This document shows, piece after piece, positions 1 through 11,896 of a stretch of DNA of 64,000 nucleotides. The notes beneath the pieces are model-generated. The model saw only the letters and a list, made by a program, of their open reading frames with translations. It was not told the origin of the DNA and ran no database searches. The stretch is from NCBI RefSeq assembly GCF_030412965.1, contig NZ_JAUHJQ010000009.1, forward strand, positions 113,886-177,885, given 5' to 3'. How positions within the stretch are numbered: the stretch's first letter is position 1; every line of letters begins with the position of its first letter. The position numbers and the translations under genes were made by a program. This DNA comes from Nocardioides oceani. GTDB lineage: Bacteria; Actinomycetota; Actinomycetes; Propionibacteriales; Nocardioidaceae.

Positions 1-97
1 CCGGCGCCCCGCCGGCGCCCCTGCCCCGGGCCCCCCACGGCGGGGTCGAGACCCGGTGACCGGCGCAGGGCCGTAGGAACGCTCACCGGGTCTCGAC

Positions 98-284
98 GAC
101 GCTCGCCAAGGCTCGCTGCTCGACCGACGGAGACGGACGCTCGCCAAGGCTCGCTGCTCGACCGACGGAGACGGACGCTCGCCAGGGCTCGCTGCTCGAC
201 CGACGGAGACGGACGCTCGCCAAGGCTCGCTGCTCGACCGACGCAGACGGACGCTCGCCAGGGCTCGCTGCTCGACCGACGCAG
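98..284. repeat. Five-unit tandem repeat, 38-bp period
   Basis: The word GCTCGCC recurs at 101, 139, 177, 215 and 253, giving a 38-bp period. Each unit carries CTCGCTGCTCGACCGACG. The array follows a GGGTCTCGAC lead-in at 88-97, so it belongs to the same family as the arrays at 32001, 45368 and 62211. It lies downstream of secA, beyond that gene's terminator hairpin. The period is not a multiple of three and I see no coding sense. Bases 1-97 hold no recognisable gene. Confidence 0.9.
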
Positions 285-320
285 GACGCCGGCCCGGTCC
301 CGAGGGACCGAGCCGGCGTC
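285..320 (-). terminator. Putative secA terminator hairpin
   Basis: GACGCCGGC(C)CGGTCCC at 285-301 pairs with GGGACCG(A)GCCGGCGTC at 304-320, giving about 16 paired bases with one bulge per arm and a 2-nt tip. It begins 17 bp beyond the secA stop codon. No U-tract follows, as is common for terminators in high-GC actinobacteria. Confidence 0.7.
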
Positions 321-336
321 CGGCGGTGGTTGGAGG

Positions 337-3159
<2,823 letters not shown>

Positions 3160-3232
3160 GGGGGTACAACTCCTAAGCGGTGGGAAGCCGAACGGGCGGC
3201 GCCGCCACTCTACCGAGCGGGTCGAGCCGTCC

Positions 3233-4438
3233 CTAACCGGAACGGAGCAGATCCTCGAGGGGCGGCGCGAGGTCGCCGCGGGGCTCGACCACGACCGGCT
3301 CGTCGGCGTCGAGCCCCAGCCAGCCGGCCAGCCGGCGGAGCTCGACCACGAGCTCGGGCGCCGTCTGCGGCGGCGCGTCGGGCTCGGCGTACGCCCCGCG
3401 CACGAGGAGCCGGCGGGCCGCGCGGTCCGCCTTGAGGTCCACGCGGGCGACCAGCCGGTCGCCGAGCAGGAACGGCAGCACGTAGTAGCCGTGCACCCGC
3501 TTCTCGGCCGGCACGTAGATCTCGATGCGGTAGCGGAACCCGAAGAGCCGCTCGGTGCGCTCGCGCTCCCACACGACCGGGTCGAAGGGGCTCAGCAGCG
3601 CGCGGGCGTCGACCCGGCGGGGGCGCCGCGCGTCGCGGTGGAGGTACGCCGGCCGGTCCCACCCCTCGACGCGGGCGGGGAGCAGCTCGCCGGCCTCGAC
3701 CAGCTCACCCACCGCCCGCCGGGTCTCCTCGACGCCCATCCGGTAGTAGTCGCGCAGGCACGGCGCGGTCGCCACCCCGTGCGAGCGGGCGGCCCGGCGG
3801 ACCAGCTCGCGGGCGGCCTCCTCCGGCGACGGGGTGGGGAGCGCCAGGACCTCCGGCGGCAGCACCCGCTCGGGCACGTCGTACACCGGCTCGAACGACG
3901 GCGTCCGGCCGGCGATCGCGAGGTCACCGGTCATGTAGAGCAGGTCGAGCGCCTTGCGGGCCTCCGACCAGTTCCAGCCCCAGTGGTCCTTGCGCCGCGG
4001 CGCCCCGTCGTCGAGCTGCCGGGCCGTCGACGCGCCACGCGCGCGGACCTCGGCGAGCAGCGAGGCGCTGAGCTCCTCGGGGACGCCGCGCCACCACTTG
4101 CCGCGGGCCTCGCGGTAGGCCGTCATCCGGTGCTGCATGTGCGGCCACAGCTCCACCGGCATGAACGCCTGCACGTGCGCCCAGTACTCCACCACCCGCC
4201 GCGGCCGCCGCTCCGCCGCCCGCTGCAGCAGGCCGGTGTCGTAGGGCCCCATCCGGGAGTAGAGCGGCACGTAGTGCGCCCGCTGCAGCACGTTGACCGA
4301 GTCGACCTGGAGCACGCCGGTGCGCTCGAGCGTCCGCGCGAAGGTCCGCATCGTCGGAGCGGTGTGCCGCGGGTCGAGGAAGCCCTGCGCCGCCAGCGCC
4401 ACGCGGCGCGCCTGCGCCCGGGAGAGGTGCTCGGTCAC
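3233..4438 (-). CDS. AlkX/YcaQ-type winged-helix DNA glycosylase
   Basis: 401-aa member of the HTH_42 (DUF1006) family, which includes E. coli YcaQ/AlkX and Streptomyces AlkZ, DNA glycosylases that unhook interstrand crosslinks or remove bulky alkylated bases. Residues 44-46 read QVD, matching the Q-x-D active-site motif of the YcaQ branch rather than the Q-x-Q of AlkZ. Family landmarks WGWNWSEARKALDLLYMTG and a C-terminal LLSPFDPVVW segment are present. The GTG at 4438 is chosen because a TAGCCT -10 box ends 7 nt upstream, implying a leaderless mRNA, and because conserved sequence begins there; the open frame continues to 4939 only through repeat DNA. Confidence 0.85.
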   Translation of the reverse strand: MTEHLSRAQARRVALAAQGFLDPRHTAPTMRTFARTLERTGVLQVDSVNVLQRAHYVPLYSRMGPYDTGLLQRAAERRPRRVVEYWAHVQAFMPVELWPHMQHRMTAYREARGKWWRGVPEELSASLLAEVRARGASTARQLDDGAPRRKDHWGWNWSEARKALDLLYMTGDLAIAGRTPSFEPVYDVPERVLPPEVLALPTPSPEEAARELVRRAARSHGVATAPCLRDYYRMGVEETRRAVGELVEAGELLPARVEGWDRPAYLHRDARRPRRVDARALLSPFDPVVWERERTERLFGFRYRIEIYVPAEKRVHGYYVLPFLLGDRLVARVDLKADRAARRLLVRGAYAEPDAPPQTAPELVVELRRLAGWLGLDADEPVVVEPRGDLAPPLEDLLRSG

Positions 4439-4445
4439 GGGAGGC

Positions 4446-4451
4446 AGGCTA
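4446..4451 (-). promoter_or_regulatory. -10 box TAGCCT, leaderless promoter
   Basis: TAGCCT on the minus strand is followed by 7 nt and then the GTG start of the AlkX-type gene. No Shine-Dalgarno sequence lies between. The geometry matches actinobacterial leaderless promoters (TANNNT about 7 nt before the initiating codon). Confidence 0.6.
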
Positions 4452-4486
4452 GGCCCGCCCGCCGACGTCGTCCGGACCGGCAGCGC

Positions 4487-4520
4487 TGCAGGAGTCCCCG
4501 GTTCACCGGGGACTCCTGCA
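4487..4520. terminator. Perfect 15-bp stem hairpin
   Basis: TGCAGGAGTCCCCGG (4487-4501) is an exact inverted copy of 4506-4520, with a 4-nt loop TTCA. It lies between the response-regulator stop (5036) and the AlkX-type promoter (4446). It could insulate the glycosylase gene from upstream transcription. The arm word TGCAGGAGTC recurs at 4549-4558 and at 39968-39977, so it also belongs to a small dispersed repeat. Confidence 0.6.
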
Positions 4521-4689
4521 CATATCGGGGCAGATCTCCCCTGGTAGGTGCAGGAGTCGCGTCGATCGCGTGACCGGTGTGACTCGTGGGGCAACGGGGG
4601 CCGGCACGCACCACGGGGTCGGGTCGTGTGCCCCAGGACGCGGGCCGGCGCGTCGCCGGGCACACGACTCGGGCGACACCCGCCGGAGC

Positions 4690-5035
4690 TGGCCCGGCCG
4701 GCCTCACGGGTGGCAGGACACCTCTCCCCCGGCCGCCGCCGCGCCGGAGGCCGAGCAGCGGGAGGGGTACGCCGCGCAGGGCGGGGCCGGAGGCGGACGA
4801 CGGGCGGGCAGGCCCGGTCGTGGTCGGGCCTGGCGGGCCGGAGCGAGGACCAAGCGCGCGGCCGCAGAGCGACGCGGGAGCCGACCACCCGCCCGCCGCA
4901 GCCCGACGCAGGCGGGGTTGCGGTCGGCGTCGCTCCCACCGGGTCTCGACCGGCCGGTCGCGACCTCGTTCCTCGGTCGCGCGGCCTGCTCGACCTTCCC
5001 TGCTGCTCGTCGACCGTCCTCGTTCCTCGGACGGT
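4690..5035. repeat. Composite intergenic repeat module, copy 1
   Basis: This stretch shares long blocks with 61900-62210 and 31842-32000: CTCCCCCGGCCGCCGCCGCG, GGTACGCCGCGCAGG (not in the 61.9-kb copy), CCCGGTCGTGGTCGGGCCTGG, GACGCGGGAGCC and CCCGCCCGCCGCAG, in the same order. It ends in a degenerate GGGTCTCGACCGGCC...CTGCTCGACC copy of the stop-adjacent repeat that abuts the stop codon of the response regulator at 5036. The rest of 4439-5035 holds the hairpin at 4487 and no gene I can support. Confidence 0.75.
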
Positions 5036-5728
5036 CTACGGCAGGTCCAGCAGCTTCTCCTTGACGGCGTACATCACGGCCTCCATCCGGGAGTGCAGCT
5101 GCAGCTTCTCGAGGATGTTGCGGACGTGGTTCTTGACGGTGTTCTCGGAGATGAACAGGTCCTTGGCGATCTCGCGGTTGTTCATCCCCTTGGCCACCAG
5201 CCGCAGCACCTCGAGCTCGCGCTCGGTCAGCCGCAGGCCGGGGACGTGCTCGCGCTCGGGGCGCGACATCTGCTTGAACTCGTCGATCAGCTTGACCGCC
5301 ATCGAGGGGCTGATCAGCGACTGGCCGTCGGCGACCACGCGAACCGCCTGGGCGACCTCCTCGATCGAGGAGTCCTTGAGCAGGTAGCCCGAGGCGCCGG
5401 ACTTGACCGCCTCGTAGAGGTCGGCCTCCTCGTCGGAGACCGTCAGCATGATGATCTTGGCCGAGGGGACGGCCTCCTTGATCGCGCGGCACGCCTCGAT
5501 GCCGGTGCGCTTGGGCATCCGGATGTCGAGCAGCACCACGTCGGGCGCGGCACTCGAGGCGAGGGTGGTGCCCTCGATGCCGTCGCCGGCCTCGCCGACG
5601 ACCTCGATGCCCTCCTCGACGGTGAGCAGCATCGTCAGTCCCCGTCGGAAGAGCTCCTGGTCGTCGACCACCAGCACCCGGATCGGTTCCGCGGCCGCGC
5701 CGGCTGCGTCCGTGCTCTGTTCCGCCAC
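5036..5728 (-). CDS. Orphan NarL/FixJ (LuxR-type) response regulator
   Basis: A 230-aa two-component response regulator. The receiver domain (residues 15-135) has the acidic pair in VVDDQE, the phospho-acceptor Asp68 in LLDIRMP and the conserved Lys in GYLLKD. The C-terminal LuxR-type HTH is LTERELEVLRLVAKGMNNRE followed by NTVKNHVRNIL. No histidine kinase gene is next to it. A similar orphan regulator sits beside hpf and lpqB in Streptomyces. The GTG at 5728 is preferred because residues encoded upstream look non-coding. A 140-bp gap separates it from hpf, so it probably has its own promoter. Confidence 0.9.
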   Translation of the reverse strand: MAEQSTDAAGAAAEPIRVLVVDDQELFRRGLTMLLTVEEGIEVVGEAGDGIEGTTLASSAAPDVVLLDIRMPKRTGIEACRAIKEAVPSAKIIMLTVSDEEADLYEAVKSGASGYLLKDSSIEEVAQAVRVVADGQSLISPSMAVKLIDEFKQMSRPEREHVPGLRLTERELEVLRLVAKGMNNREIAKDLFISENTVKNHVRNILEKLQLHSRMEAVMYAVKEKLLDLP

Positions 5729-5868
5729 CGGGGCATCATGGCACGGGTGGGCCGGGGGTGGGCCGCGTCCGGGTGGTGGTCTGGTGGCCCGGACGTACCC
5801 GGACACGGCAGCGGGGTGGCCCGTCCGGACCACCCCGCCGTACGCCGTGCGCGTCGCGCGCCGTGGGG

Positions 5869-6516
5869 CTAGCCCTCCGCCCCGAGGTCCAGCGAGATCA
5901 CGCCGTAGTCGTAGCCGCGGCGCCGGTAGACCACCGAGGGCCGCTCGCTCTCCTTGTCGACGAACAGGTAGAAGTCGTGGCCGACCAGCTCCATCTCGTA
6001 GAGGGCCTGGTCGAGCGTCATGGGACTGGCGGGGTGCGTCTTCTCGCGGACGACCAGGGGCCCGTCGCCCATGACGGCGATCGGTCCGACCTTGCGCTCG
6101 AGGGTCTCCTCGGGCTCGGCGGCGTCCGCGACGCCGGCCGAGCCGTCGACCAGGCCGTCGACCTCCACGTCGGCCAGCGCCTGGCCGACCGAGACCGGGG
6201 TCTTCTGGCCGCGGTGCACGCGTCGGCGGTCGGAGGCGCGGCGCATCTGCGCGGCCATCTTGTCGACGGCGACGTCCAGGGCTCCCATCTTGTCGTCGGC
6301 GGCGGCCTCGGCCCGGATCACCGGGCCCTTGGAGAACGCGGTGAGCTCGACGTGGACCGCCCGGTCGTGCTGGCGCGGGTTCGGCTCGCAGTCGACCTCG
6401 ACGTGCACCCGCATGATGCGGTGGTCGTGCTTCTCCAGCCGGGACAGCTTGTCCGCCGCGTGCTCCCGGAACCGGTCCGAGATCTCGCAGTGGCGACCTG
6501 TGACGACAACTTCCAT
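5869..6516 (-). CDS. hpf: Long-form ribosome hibernation promoting factor
   Basis: 215-aa long HPF, which dimerises ribosomes or protects idle 70S particles in stationary phase and stress. The N-terminal HPF/RaiA domain (about 1-105) starts MEVVVTGRHCEISDRFREH; the C-terminal dimerisation domain (about 155-215) contains KTHPASPMTLDQALYEMEL and ESERPSVVYRRRGYDYGVI. The ATG at 6516 is fixed by an AGGAGGT ribosome site 5 nt upstream. An unusually long 470-bp gene-free leader lies upstream and may carry several stress promoters. Confidence 0.96.
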   Translation of the reverse strand: MEVVVTGRHCEISDRFREHAADKLSRLEKHDHRIMRVHVEVDCEPNPRQHDRAVHVELTAFSKGPVIRAEAAADDKMGALDVAVDKMAAQMRRASDRRRVHRGQKTPVSVGQALADVEVDGLVDGSAGVADAAEPEETLERKVGPIAVMGDGPLVVREKTHPASPMTLDQALYEMELVGHDFYLFVDKESERPSVVYRRRGYDYGVISLDLGAEG

Positions 6517-6986
6517 GTCTACCTCCTGGTGACAGTTGGTTGCTTCAGCCCTCTCGCGCGCCCTCCTGCGGGCAGCGCGACATGCACGACCGGTGCGCCC
6601 GGGTGGGCGCGCCGGACGTGGCACGCGTGGGAGGAGTCCGTCCGGCCGACCTGGTCTTCGACCCCACAACCGCCTGCTGGGGCTTCCGCAGCTTCTCCGC
6701 CACTACCGGCCCTCTCCCGCCGTCGGCCACATCTGGTGACCGGGGCGAGGCAGGTCTTACCTCTAAGCCGCACCGTGATCGACGCACCCGGGGCAGCGCC
6801 CCGGACGACGTCTTACGTGGACCGTTTCGCCTGCGACTGGCATCGGCTAGCCGACCGGTCCGGGCCCTCGTCGGGACCCGCACCGAGACGGTGCAACCAC
6901 GGACCCGGACGGACTCCATGCACAGACGTTAGACCGTGGCCCAAGTCACGGGAAGAGGACCCCTGCCCCACCGGCCACCGGTCCGG
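6517..6986. other. Gene-free interval upstream of hpf
   Basis: Open frames exist here on both strands, but their predicted peptides are arginine-rich with no recognisable family and no ribosome site, so I call no gene. The interval must contain the hpf promoter or promoters. A weak inverted repeat, GCACC-GAGAC-GGTGC, lies at 6880-6894. I could not assign a -35/-10 pair with confidence. Confidence 0.5.
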
Positions 6987-7712
6987 TCACCCCTCGGTCG
7001 CCTCCGGCGGGAATCGCCGGCGTGTCGCGGCGACTGCGGCGACGGCCGCCACGTGCAGGCCGACCGCCTGCAGCGCGCGCTGCGCCTCCCGCGCGGTCGC
7101 GCCGGTGGTCAGGACGTCGTCGCACACCACGACCGAGGCGTGCGAGCGGCGTCGACGCAGCCGCCGCAGGGCGGCGTCGGGGCAGGTCATCGAGCCGGCG
7201 AGGTTGGCGGCCCGGCCGGCCGCGTCGAGCCCGGCCTGGTCGACGACACCGGGCCGGGTGCGCAGGAGCCGGAGGGCCACCGCGTCGAACCCCGCGGCCC
7301 GCAGCCGGGCCGCGGCGCCCGCCGTCACGGCGTACGTCGGGTCGTGGCCGCGCTGGCGCACCGTCACCGGCCGCGACGGCACCGGCACGAGCACGACCGG
7401 TCCGCTCGGCACCCGGGCCGCGGCGGCCGCCCCGGCGGCGCCGGCGAGCAGGTCGGCCAGCGGGTGCCGCAGGCCGAGCAGGCGGCGCTCCTTGAGCCCC
7501 AGCACGAGGCTCCGCACGACACCGTCGTACGCCGCCGCCGCCCACGGCTCGACCAGGCCGGCCGGCGTCGGGTTCGGCCACGCGGGCGCGGCCTCGTCGG
7601 GCAGCCCGGCCCGGCAGTCGCCGCACAGCACCCGCCCCGGGCGCTCGCAGCCCGCGCAGCGGCCGCCGAGCAGCAGGTCGGCGGTGGCGTCGAGCAGGCT
7701 TCCCGTCCCCAC
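6987..7712 (-). CDS. comF: ComF-family phosphoribosyltransferase-like protein
   Basis: 241-aa ComF family protein. The N-terminus has a CxxC...CxxC zinc site (Cys19, Cys22, Cys30, Cys33), and the C-terminus has a type I phosphoribosyltransferase PRPP loop, VVVCDDVLTTGAT (about residues 195-207). In naturally competent bacteria ComF supports DNA uptake; in actinobacteria its role is not settled. It starts at GTG 7712, 63 bp after lpqB, so it is probably the last gene of the mtrA-mtrB-lpqB-comF unit. The same neighbourhood occurs around mycobacterial Rv3242c. Confidence 0.9.
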   Translation of the reverse strand: MGTGSLLDATADLLLGGRCAGCERPGRVLCGDCRAGLPDEAAPAWPNPTPAGLVEPWAAAAYDGVVRSLVLGLKERRLLGLRHPLADLLAGAAGAAAAARVPSGPVVLVPVPSRPVTVRQRGHDPTYAVTAGAAARLRAAGFDAVALRLLRTRPGVVDQAGLDAAGRAANLAGSMTCPDAALRRLRRRRSHASVVVCDDVLTTGATAREAQRALQAVGLHVAAVAAVAATRRRFPPEATEG

Positions 7713-7775
7713 CCGTCGAGCCTCCCGGGCGGGGCGCCGCCGGGCAACCGGGCCGGGCCGGCCTGTGGAGGAGCC

Positions 7776-9524
7776 TCAGCCGACGTACCGCACCGCTGCG
7801 ACGCCGGCGGGCAGCGCGACGACGTCGCGGTTCTGGGAGGAGACGTCGACCAGGCCGGTGCGGGTCACCGCCCAGACGGTGCCGCTGGCGACCGGGGTGC
7901 CGGCGAGGCCGACGTACCGCCCGCGCAGCGTGGTGGCCGCCGACTCCGCGCCCGCTGGGGCGCCGTCGACCGAGAGGGTGCGGACCTCGAAGAGCTCGTC
8001 GGCGAGCCGGTGCAGCACCGCGACCGAGGTGGGGCTGCGCCAGCCGAGGTCGCGGACGCGGACGTCCTCGCCGCCGTCCCACCGCAGCCGCTGGGACGCG
8101 GAGGCCGACAGCAGGCGGTTCTGGTCGTAGCGGACACGGCTGACCCGGACCTGGTCGCCGGACGAGGTCCGCACGACCGCGACGACGCGCGAGCCGTCGC
8201 GGGAGACGATGAAGGAGCGGACGTCGGAGCCGCTGATGCCGGGCACCCGCAACGCCACCGGGTCCTCGTCGCCGGTGACCGTGGACACCCGGGCGCCCTG
8301 CGGCGTGCGGTCGACCAGCCACAGCCGGCCGCTGACGTCCCAGGCCGGGGGCAGCAGGTCGGTGGCGCCGCTGACGAGCGGCATGGTGGTCTCCTCCACG
8401 CCGCGCACCGGTGCCCGCAGGACCGAGCCGCCGCTCGCGGTCACCGCGGCCGCGGTGGTGCCGGAGAGGTCGACCGCGAAGGACCGGATGCCCGCGTCGC
8501 GGGTGCCGAACGGCCCGTCGGTGGGGTCGAGGGCGTCCGGGGCGCCGGAGACGAGCAGGCCGTCGCGCAGGCCGTAGAGCCGCCCGGTCGCCTGGTAGCC
8601 CGCCGGGTCGTACTCCGCGCCCTCGTCCACCCCGAACTCCGTGACCCCGCCGGGCAGCTGCACCGGCCGGCCGTCGATGGAGACCCGGAACCGCTCGATG
8701 GTCGGCACCTGGCGCAGCGTCCAGGCCAGCTGGGCGACGATCAGGCGGACCGCCTCGTCGGTCGGCGCCGGCGCGGACCCCGAGGCGTCGATGGCGATGT
8801 CGACGACGTCACCGACCGGCACGGAGAGCTCCACGCTCGACCCGGCCGGCAGGAACGTCGTCGCGACGCGGGAGAGCTCGGGCCCGGGCCCGCCGAGCAG
8901 CGCGGAGACCAGGTTGCTGACCAGCTGGTCGCCGCGCGGCACGAACGCCGGCTCCGGCACGAGGACGCGAGCGTTGGGGTCGAAGAAGTACAGCGCGACC
9001 CGCTGGTAGCGCTGCTCGAACCACGACTGCGGCACGACCAGGGCGTCGGGCGCCGAGGCGATGCGGTACTGCTCGTCGACCAGCTCGACGGGGAAGGACA
9101 GGATCTCGTCGTACGCCGGCAGCGGCCCGCGCCACCGGCCGGTGCCGTCGAGGCGCGCGGCGCCCACCAGGCTCACCGACACCCGCGAGCTGCCGCGCGG
9201 GGGCAGGAAGTCGTCGTAGGTGATGATCCCGTCCTTGGGGCTCCAGGACTCCTGGAAGTCCGGCGTGAGGTACTGCCGGGCCACCGAGGTGGTGATCGGG
9301 AAGGCCGTCATCGCGTCGAGGAACCGGTCGACGACCTCCGCCGGGGAGGCCCCGTCGGGCGGGGGCGGCGGGTCGAAGTAGTACTCCCCCGCCTCCTGGG
9401 CGTCACCGGAGCGGGCCCCGGTCTCGACCACGGGACCGTCCTCGGGCAGCGACACGCAGCCGGTCGCGCCGGCGAGGACGCCCAGCAGCGCCAGCAGCGC
9501 GGCGGTGGACCGCAGGCGGGTCAC
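7776..9524 (-). CDS. lpqB: Lipoprotein LpqB, MtrAB accessory protein
   Basis: 582-aa exported lipoprotein of the LpqB family. The signal peptide LLALLGVLAGATGC ends in a lipobox with the lipidated Cys. A GerMN-like domain occupies roughly residues 190-320 (SFPVELVDEQYRIA...LSVPVGDVVDIAID) and a beta-propeller-like C-terminal half follows. In mycobacteria LpqB binds the extracellular part of MtrB and tunes MtrA phosphorylation. The GTG start at 9524 overlaps the mtrB stop by 4 bp (GTGA), indicating translational coupling with its partner kinase. Confidence 0.95.
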   Translation of the reverse strand: MTRLRSTAALLALLGVLAGATGCVSLPEDGPVVETGARSGDAQEAGEYYFDPPPPPDGASPAEVVDRFLDAMTAFPITTSVARQYLTPDFQESWSPKDGIITYDDFLPPRGSSRVSVSLVGAARLDGTGRWRGPLPAYDEILSFPVELVDEQYRIASAPDALVVPQSWFEQRYQRVALYFFDPNARVLVPEPAFVPRGDQLVSNLVSALLGGPGPELSRVATTFLPAGSSVELSVPVGDVVDIAIDASGSAPAPTDEAVRLIVAQLAWTLRQVPTIERFRVSIDGRPVQLPGGVTEFGVDEGAEYDPAGYQATGRLYGLRDGLLVSGAPDALDPTDGPFGTRDAGIRSFAVDLSGTTAAAVTASGGSVLRAPVRGVEETTMPLVSGATDLLPPAWDVSGRLWLVDRTPQGARVSTVTGDEDPVALRVPGISGSDVRSFIVSRDGSRVVAVVRTSSGDQVRVSRVRYDQNRLLSASASQRLRWDGGEDVRVRDLGWRSPTSVAVLHRLADELFEVRTLSVDGAPAGAESAATTLRGRYVGLAGTPVASGTVWAVTRTGLVDVSSQNRDVVALPAGVAAVRYVG

Positions 9525-11191
9525 GACGTCGCCCCCGCGAGCCGCTCGCGGGCGTCGGCGGGCACCAGCGGCAGCGGGCTCTGCCGCAGCGGGGTCCCGG
9601 CGCGGCGCGGGAGGGTGACGCGGAACTGCGCGCCCTCGTCGGGCCGGCCCCAGGCCTGCAGCCAGCCGCCGTGCAGGTGGGTGTCCTCCAGCGAGATCGA
9701 CAGCCCGAGGCCGGTGCCGCCGCTGGTGCGGGCGCGGGCGGGGTCGGCGCGCCAGAACCGGTTGAAGACCAGCGCGGACTCCCCCGGTGCCAGCCCCACG
9801 CCGTAGTCGCGGACGGCGATCGCGGCCGCGTGGTCGTCGCCGGCGACGTGGACGACGACGCGGGAGCGGCCGCGCTCCGGCGGGCCGGCGTGGTCGATGG
9901 CGTTGGTGACCAGGTTGCGCACGATGCGCTCCACGCGACGTACGTCGGCCTCCGCGAGGCACGGCCGGGCCGGCGCACGGACGACCAGGCTGACGCCGCG
10001 CTGCTCGGCGAGCGGGCGGTTGCGCTCGACGACCCGGTGGGCGACGTCGACGAGGTTGACGTCGTCGAGCTCGAGGACCGCGGCGCCGGCGTCGAAGCGG
10101 CTGATCTCGAGCAGGTCGACCAGCAGCGTCTCGAACCGGTCCAGCTCGGTCTGCAGCAGCTCGGCCGCGCGGGCGGTCACGGGGTCGAAGTCGGCCCGCG
10201 CGTCGAAGAGGACGTCGCCCGCCATCCGGACGGTGGTGAGCGGCGTGCGCAGCTCGTGGGAGACGTCGGAGACGAACCGGCGCTGCACCCGGCTGAGCTC
10301 CTCGAGCTGGCGGATCTGGCGCTGCAGGTTGCTGGCCATCTGGTTGAACGACAGCGCGAGGCGGGCCAGGTCGTCCTCGCCGGAGACCCGCACGCGCTCC
10401 TGGAGCCGGCCGGCGGCCAGCCGCTCGGCGACGCGGCGGGCGGCCCGGATCGGGGTGACGACCTGGCGGGTGACCAACCAGGTCATGCCCGCGACCAGGA
10501 CGAGCAGCAGGCCACCGGCGGTCAGCAGCGCCCGGGTGACCAGCGCGAGGGTCTCGCGCTCCTCCTCGAGCGGGAAGAGGAAGTAGAGCGTCCGGGCCCG
10601 GCCGTCGGAGGGCAGCCGCACCTGGGAGCCGACCACGATCCCGGGCTCGGAGGCCACGCTGCCGTCCTCGGCGACGGTCCGGATCGGCGCGTAGGTCCAA
10701 GCCGTGTCGCTGCTCGCGGCGAAGTGGTCGAGCAGCGACCGCGGCACGCTGGAGGTGTCGAGCCCCGGCGTGTAGACGCTGCCGCCGGCCGCCAGCCCGG
10801 TCTCGCTGCTGTCCGGGCCGCCGAGGACGACGTCGAAGCCGCGGGTCTGGCCGCGGGCGATGATCGGGATGGCCAGCTCGGAGGCCTGGGTGCTGGCGTC
10901 GGTCTCGGTGCCGGGCACCGCGACCAGCCGCTCGAGGGCCTCCGCGGACTCGTTGTCGGCCTCCGCGACGACCGCGTCGACGCGGTTCTCCAGCAGCCCG
11001 TCGCGGGTCTGCTGCAGCAGGAACCACCCGACGACGCTCACCACGACCGCGGAGAGCACCAGGGTGGAGGCGACCACCCGGGCCTGGATGGACCGGCGCC
11101 AGAACGTCAGGCCGCGTCGGACGGTGGTCCCGATGCTGCGCCGGGCCGACGGGCCGCGCTCAGGCGTTGCCGGCCTTGTACCCGACGCCAC
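9521..11191 (-). CDS. mtrB: Sensor histidine kinase MtrB
   Basis: 556-aa membrane histidine kinase that phosphorylates MtrA. Two transmembrane segments (about 41-60 and 218-240) flank an extracytoplasmic sensor region. A HAMP domain follows (about 241-295). The H-box is FVSDVSHELRTPLTTVRMAG with His312, and the ATPase domain contains NLVTNAIDHA and the G-box SGGTGLGLSIS. The GTG at 11191 overlaps mtrA by 32 bp; a start further downstream (GTG 11122) cannot be excluded. The 3' end overlaps lpqB by 4 bp. Confidence 0.96.
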   Translation of the reverse strand: MASGTRPATPERGPSARRSIGTTVRRGLTFWRRSIQARVVASTLVLSAVVVSVVGWFLLQQTRDGLLENRVDAVVAEADNESAEALERLVAVPGTETDASTQASELAIPIIARGQTRGFDVVLGGPDSSETGLAAGGSVYTPGLDTSSVPRSLLDHFAASSDTAWTYAPIRTVAEDGSVASEPGIVVGSQVRLPSDGRARTLYFLFPLEEERETLALVTRALLTAGGLLLVLVAGMTWLVTRQVVTPIRAARRVAERLAAGRLQERVRVSGEDDLARLALSFNQMASNLQRQIRQLEELSRVQRRFVSDVSHELRTPLTTVRMAGDVLFDARADFDPVTARAAELLQTELDRFETLLVDLLEISRFDAGAAVLELDDVNLVDVAHRVVERNRPLAEQRGVSLVVRAPARPCLAEADVRRVERIVRNLVTNAIDHAGPPERGRSRVVVHVAGDDHAAAIAVRDYGVGLAPGESALVFNRFWRADPARARTSGGTGLGLSISLEDTHLHGGWLQAWGRPDEGAQFRVTLPRRAGTPLRQSPLPLVPADARERLAGATS

Positions 11192-11873
11192 GGACGGTCA
11201 CCACGATCTCGGGGTTCTCGGGGTCGTGCTCGACCTTGGAGCGCAGCCGCTGGACGTGCACGTTGACCAGCCGGGTGTCGGCGGCGTGGCGGTAGCCCCA
11301 CACCTGCTCCAGCAGCACCTCGCGGCTGAAGACCTGCCACGGCTTGCGGGCCAGCGCCACGAGCAGGTCGAACTCGAGCGGGGTCAGGCTGATCGGCTGG
11401 CCGCCACGGGCCACCGCGTGGCCGGCCACGTCGATGACCAGGTCGCCGATGGTGAGCGTCTCGGCCTGCGAGGTCGCGTCGAAGCGGCGCACCCGGGCGC
11501 GGATGCGGGCGATGAGCTCCTTGGGCTTGAACGGCTTCACGACGTAGTCGTCGGCACCGGACTCCAGGCCGACGACGACGTCGACGGTGTCGCCCTTGGC
11601 GGTGAGCATCACGATCGGCACGCCGGACTCGGCGCGGATCTCCTTGCACACGTCGATGCCGTCGCGGCCGGGCAGCATCAGGTCGAGGAGCACGAGGTCG
11701 GGCCGGTAGTCGCGGAAGGCCGGGAGCGCCTCGTCGCCGCGGGTGACCATCCGGCTGTCGAAGCCCTCCTGGCGCAGCACGATGGTGAGCATCTCCGCCA
11801 GGGACGCGTCGTCGTCGACGACGAGGATCCGCCCCTTCGCGGTGAGGTCGTTCGCGGTGCCGGACTGGCTCAT
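11160..11873 (-). CDS. mtrA: Response regulator MtrA (OmpR/PhoB family)
   Basis: 237-aa DNA-binding response regulator controlling cell division, cell-wall hydrolases and, in streptomycetes, development. The receiver domain carries the DDD acidic pocket at residues 20-22, the phospho-acceptor Asp64 in LLDLMLPGRDG and Lys113 in YVVKPFKP. The winged-helix domain ends VNVHVQRLRSKVEHDPENP and VRGVGYKAG, near-identical to known MtrA proteins. It is the first gene of mtrA-mtrB-lpqB(-comF), isolated from ahcY by a strong hairpin at 11897-11933. Candidate MtrA sites occur in this window at 45167 and 63916. Confidence 0.97.
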   Translation of the reverse strand: MSQSGTANDLTAKGRILVVDDDASLAEMLTIVLRQEGFDSRMVTRGDEALPAFRDYRPDLVLLDLMLPGRDGIDVCKEIRAESGVPIVMLTAKGDTVDVVVGLESGADDYVVKPFKPKELIARIRARVRRFDATSQAETLTIGDLVIDVAGHAVARGGQPISLTPLEFDLLVALARKPWQVFSREVLLEQVWGYRHAADTRLVNVHVQRLRSKVEHDPENPEIVVTVRGVGYKAGNA

Positions 11874-11896
11874 GACCTCAATCCTGCCAGCACGAC

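Noticed and set aside
6545..6919. Possible minus-strand gene of 124 codons upstream of hpf
   Set aside because: Arg-rich product, no ribosome site, no recognisable family; treated as non-coding.
6936..9806. 956-codon plus-strand open frame opposite comF and lpqB
   Set aside because: It spans two recognisable minus-strand genes plus their gap, so it is a shadow.
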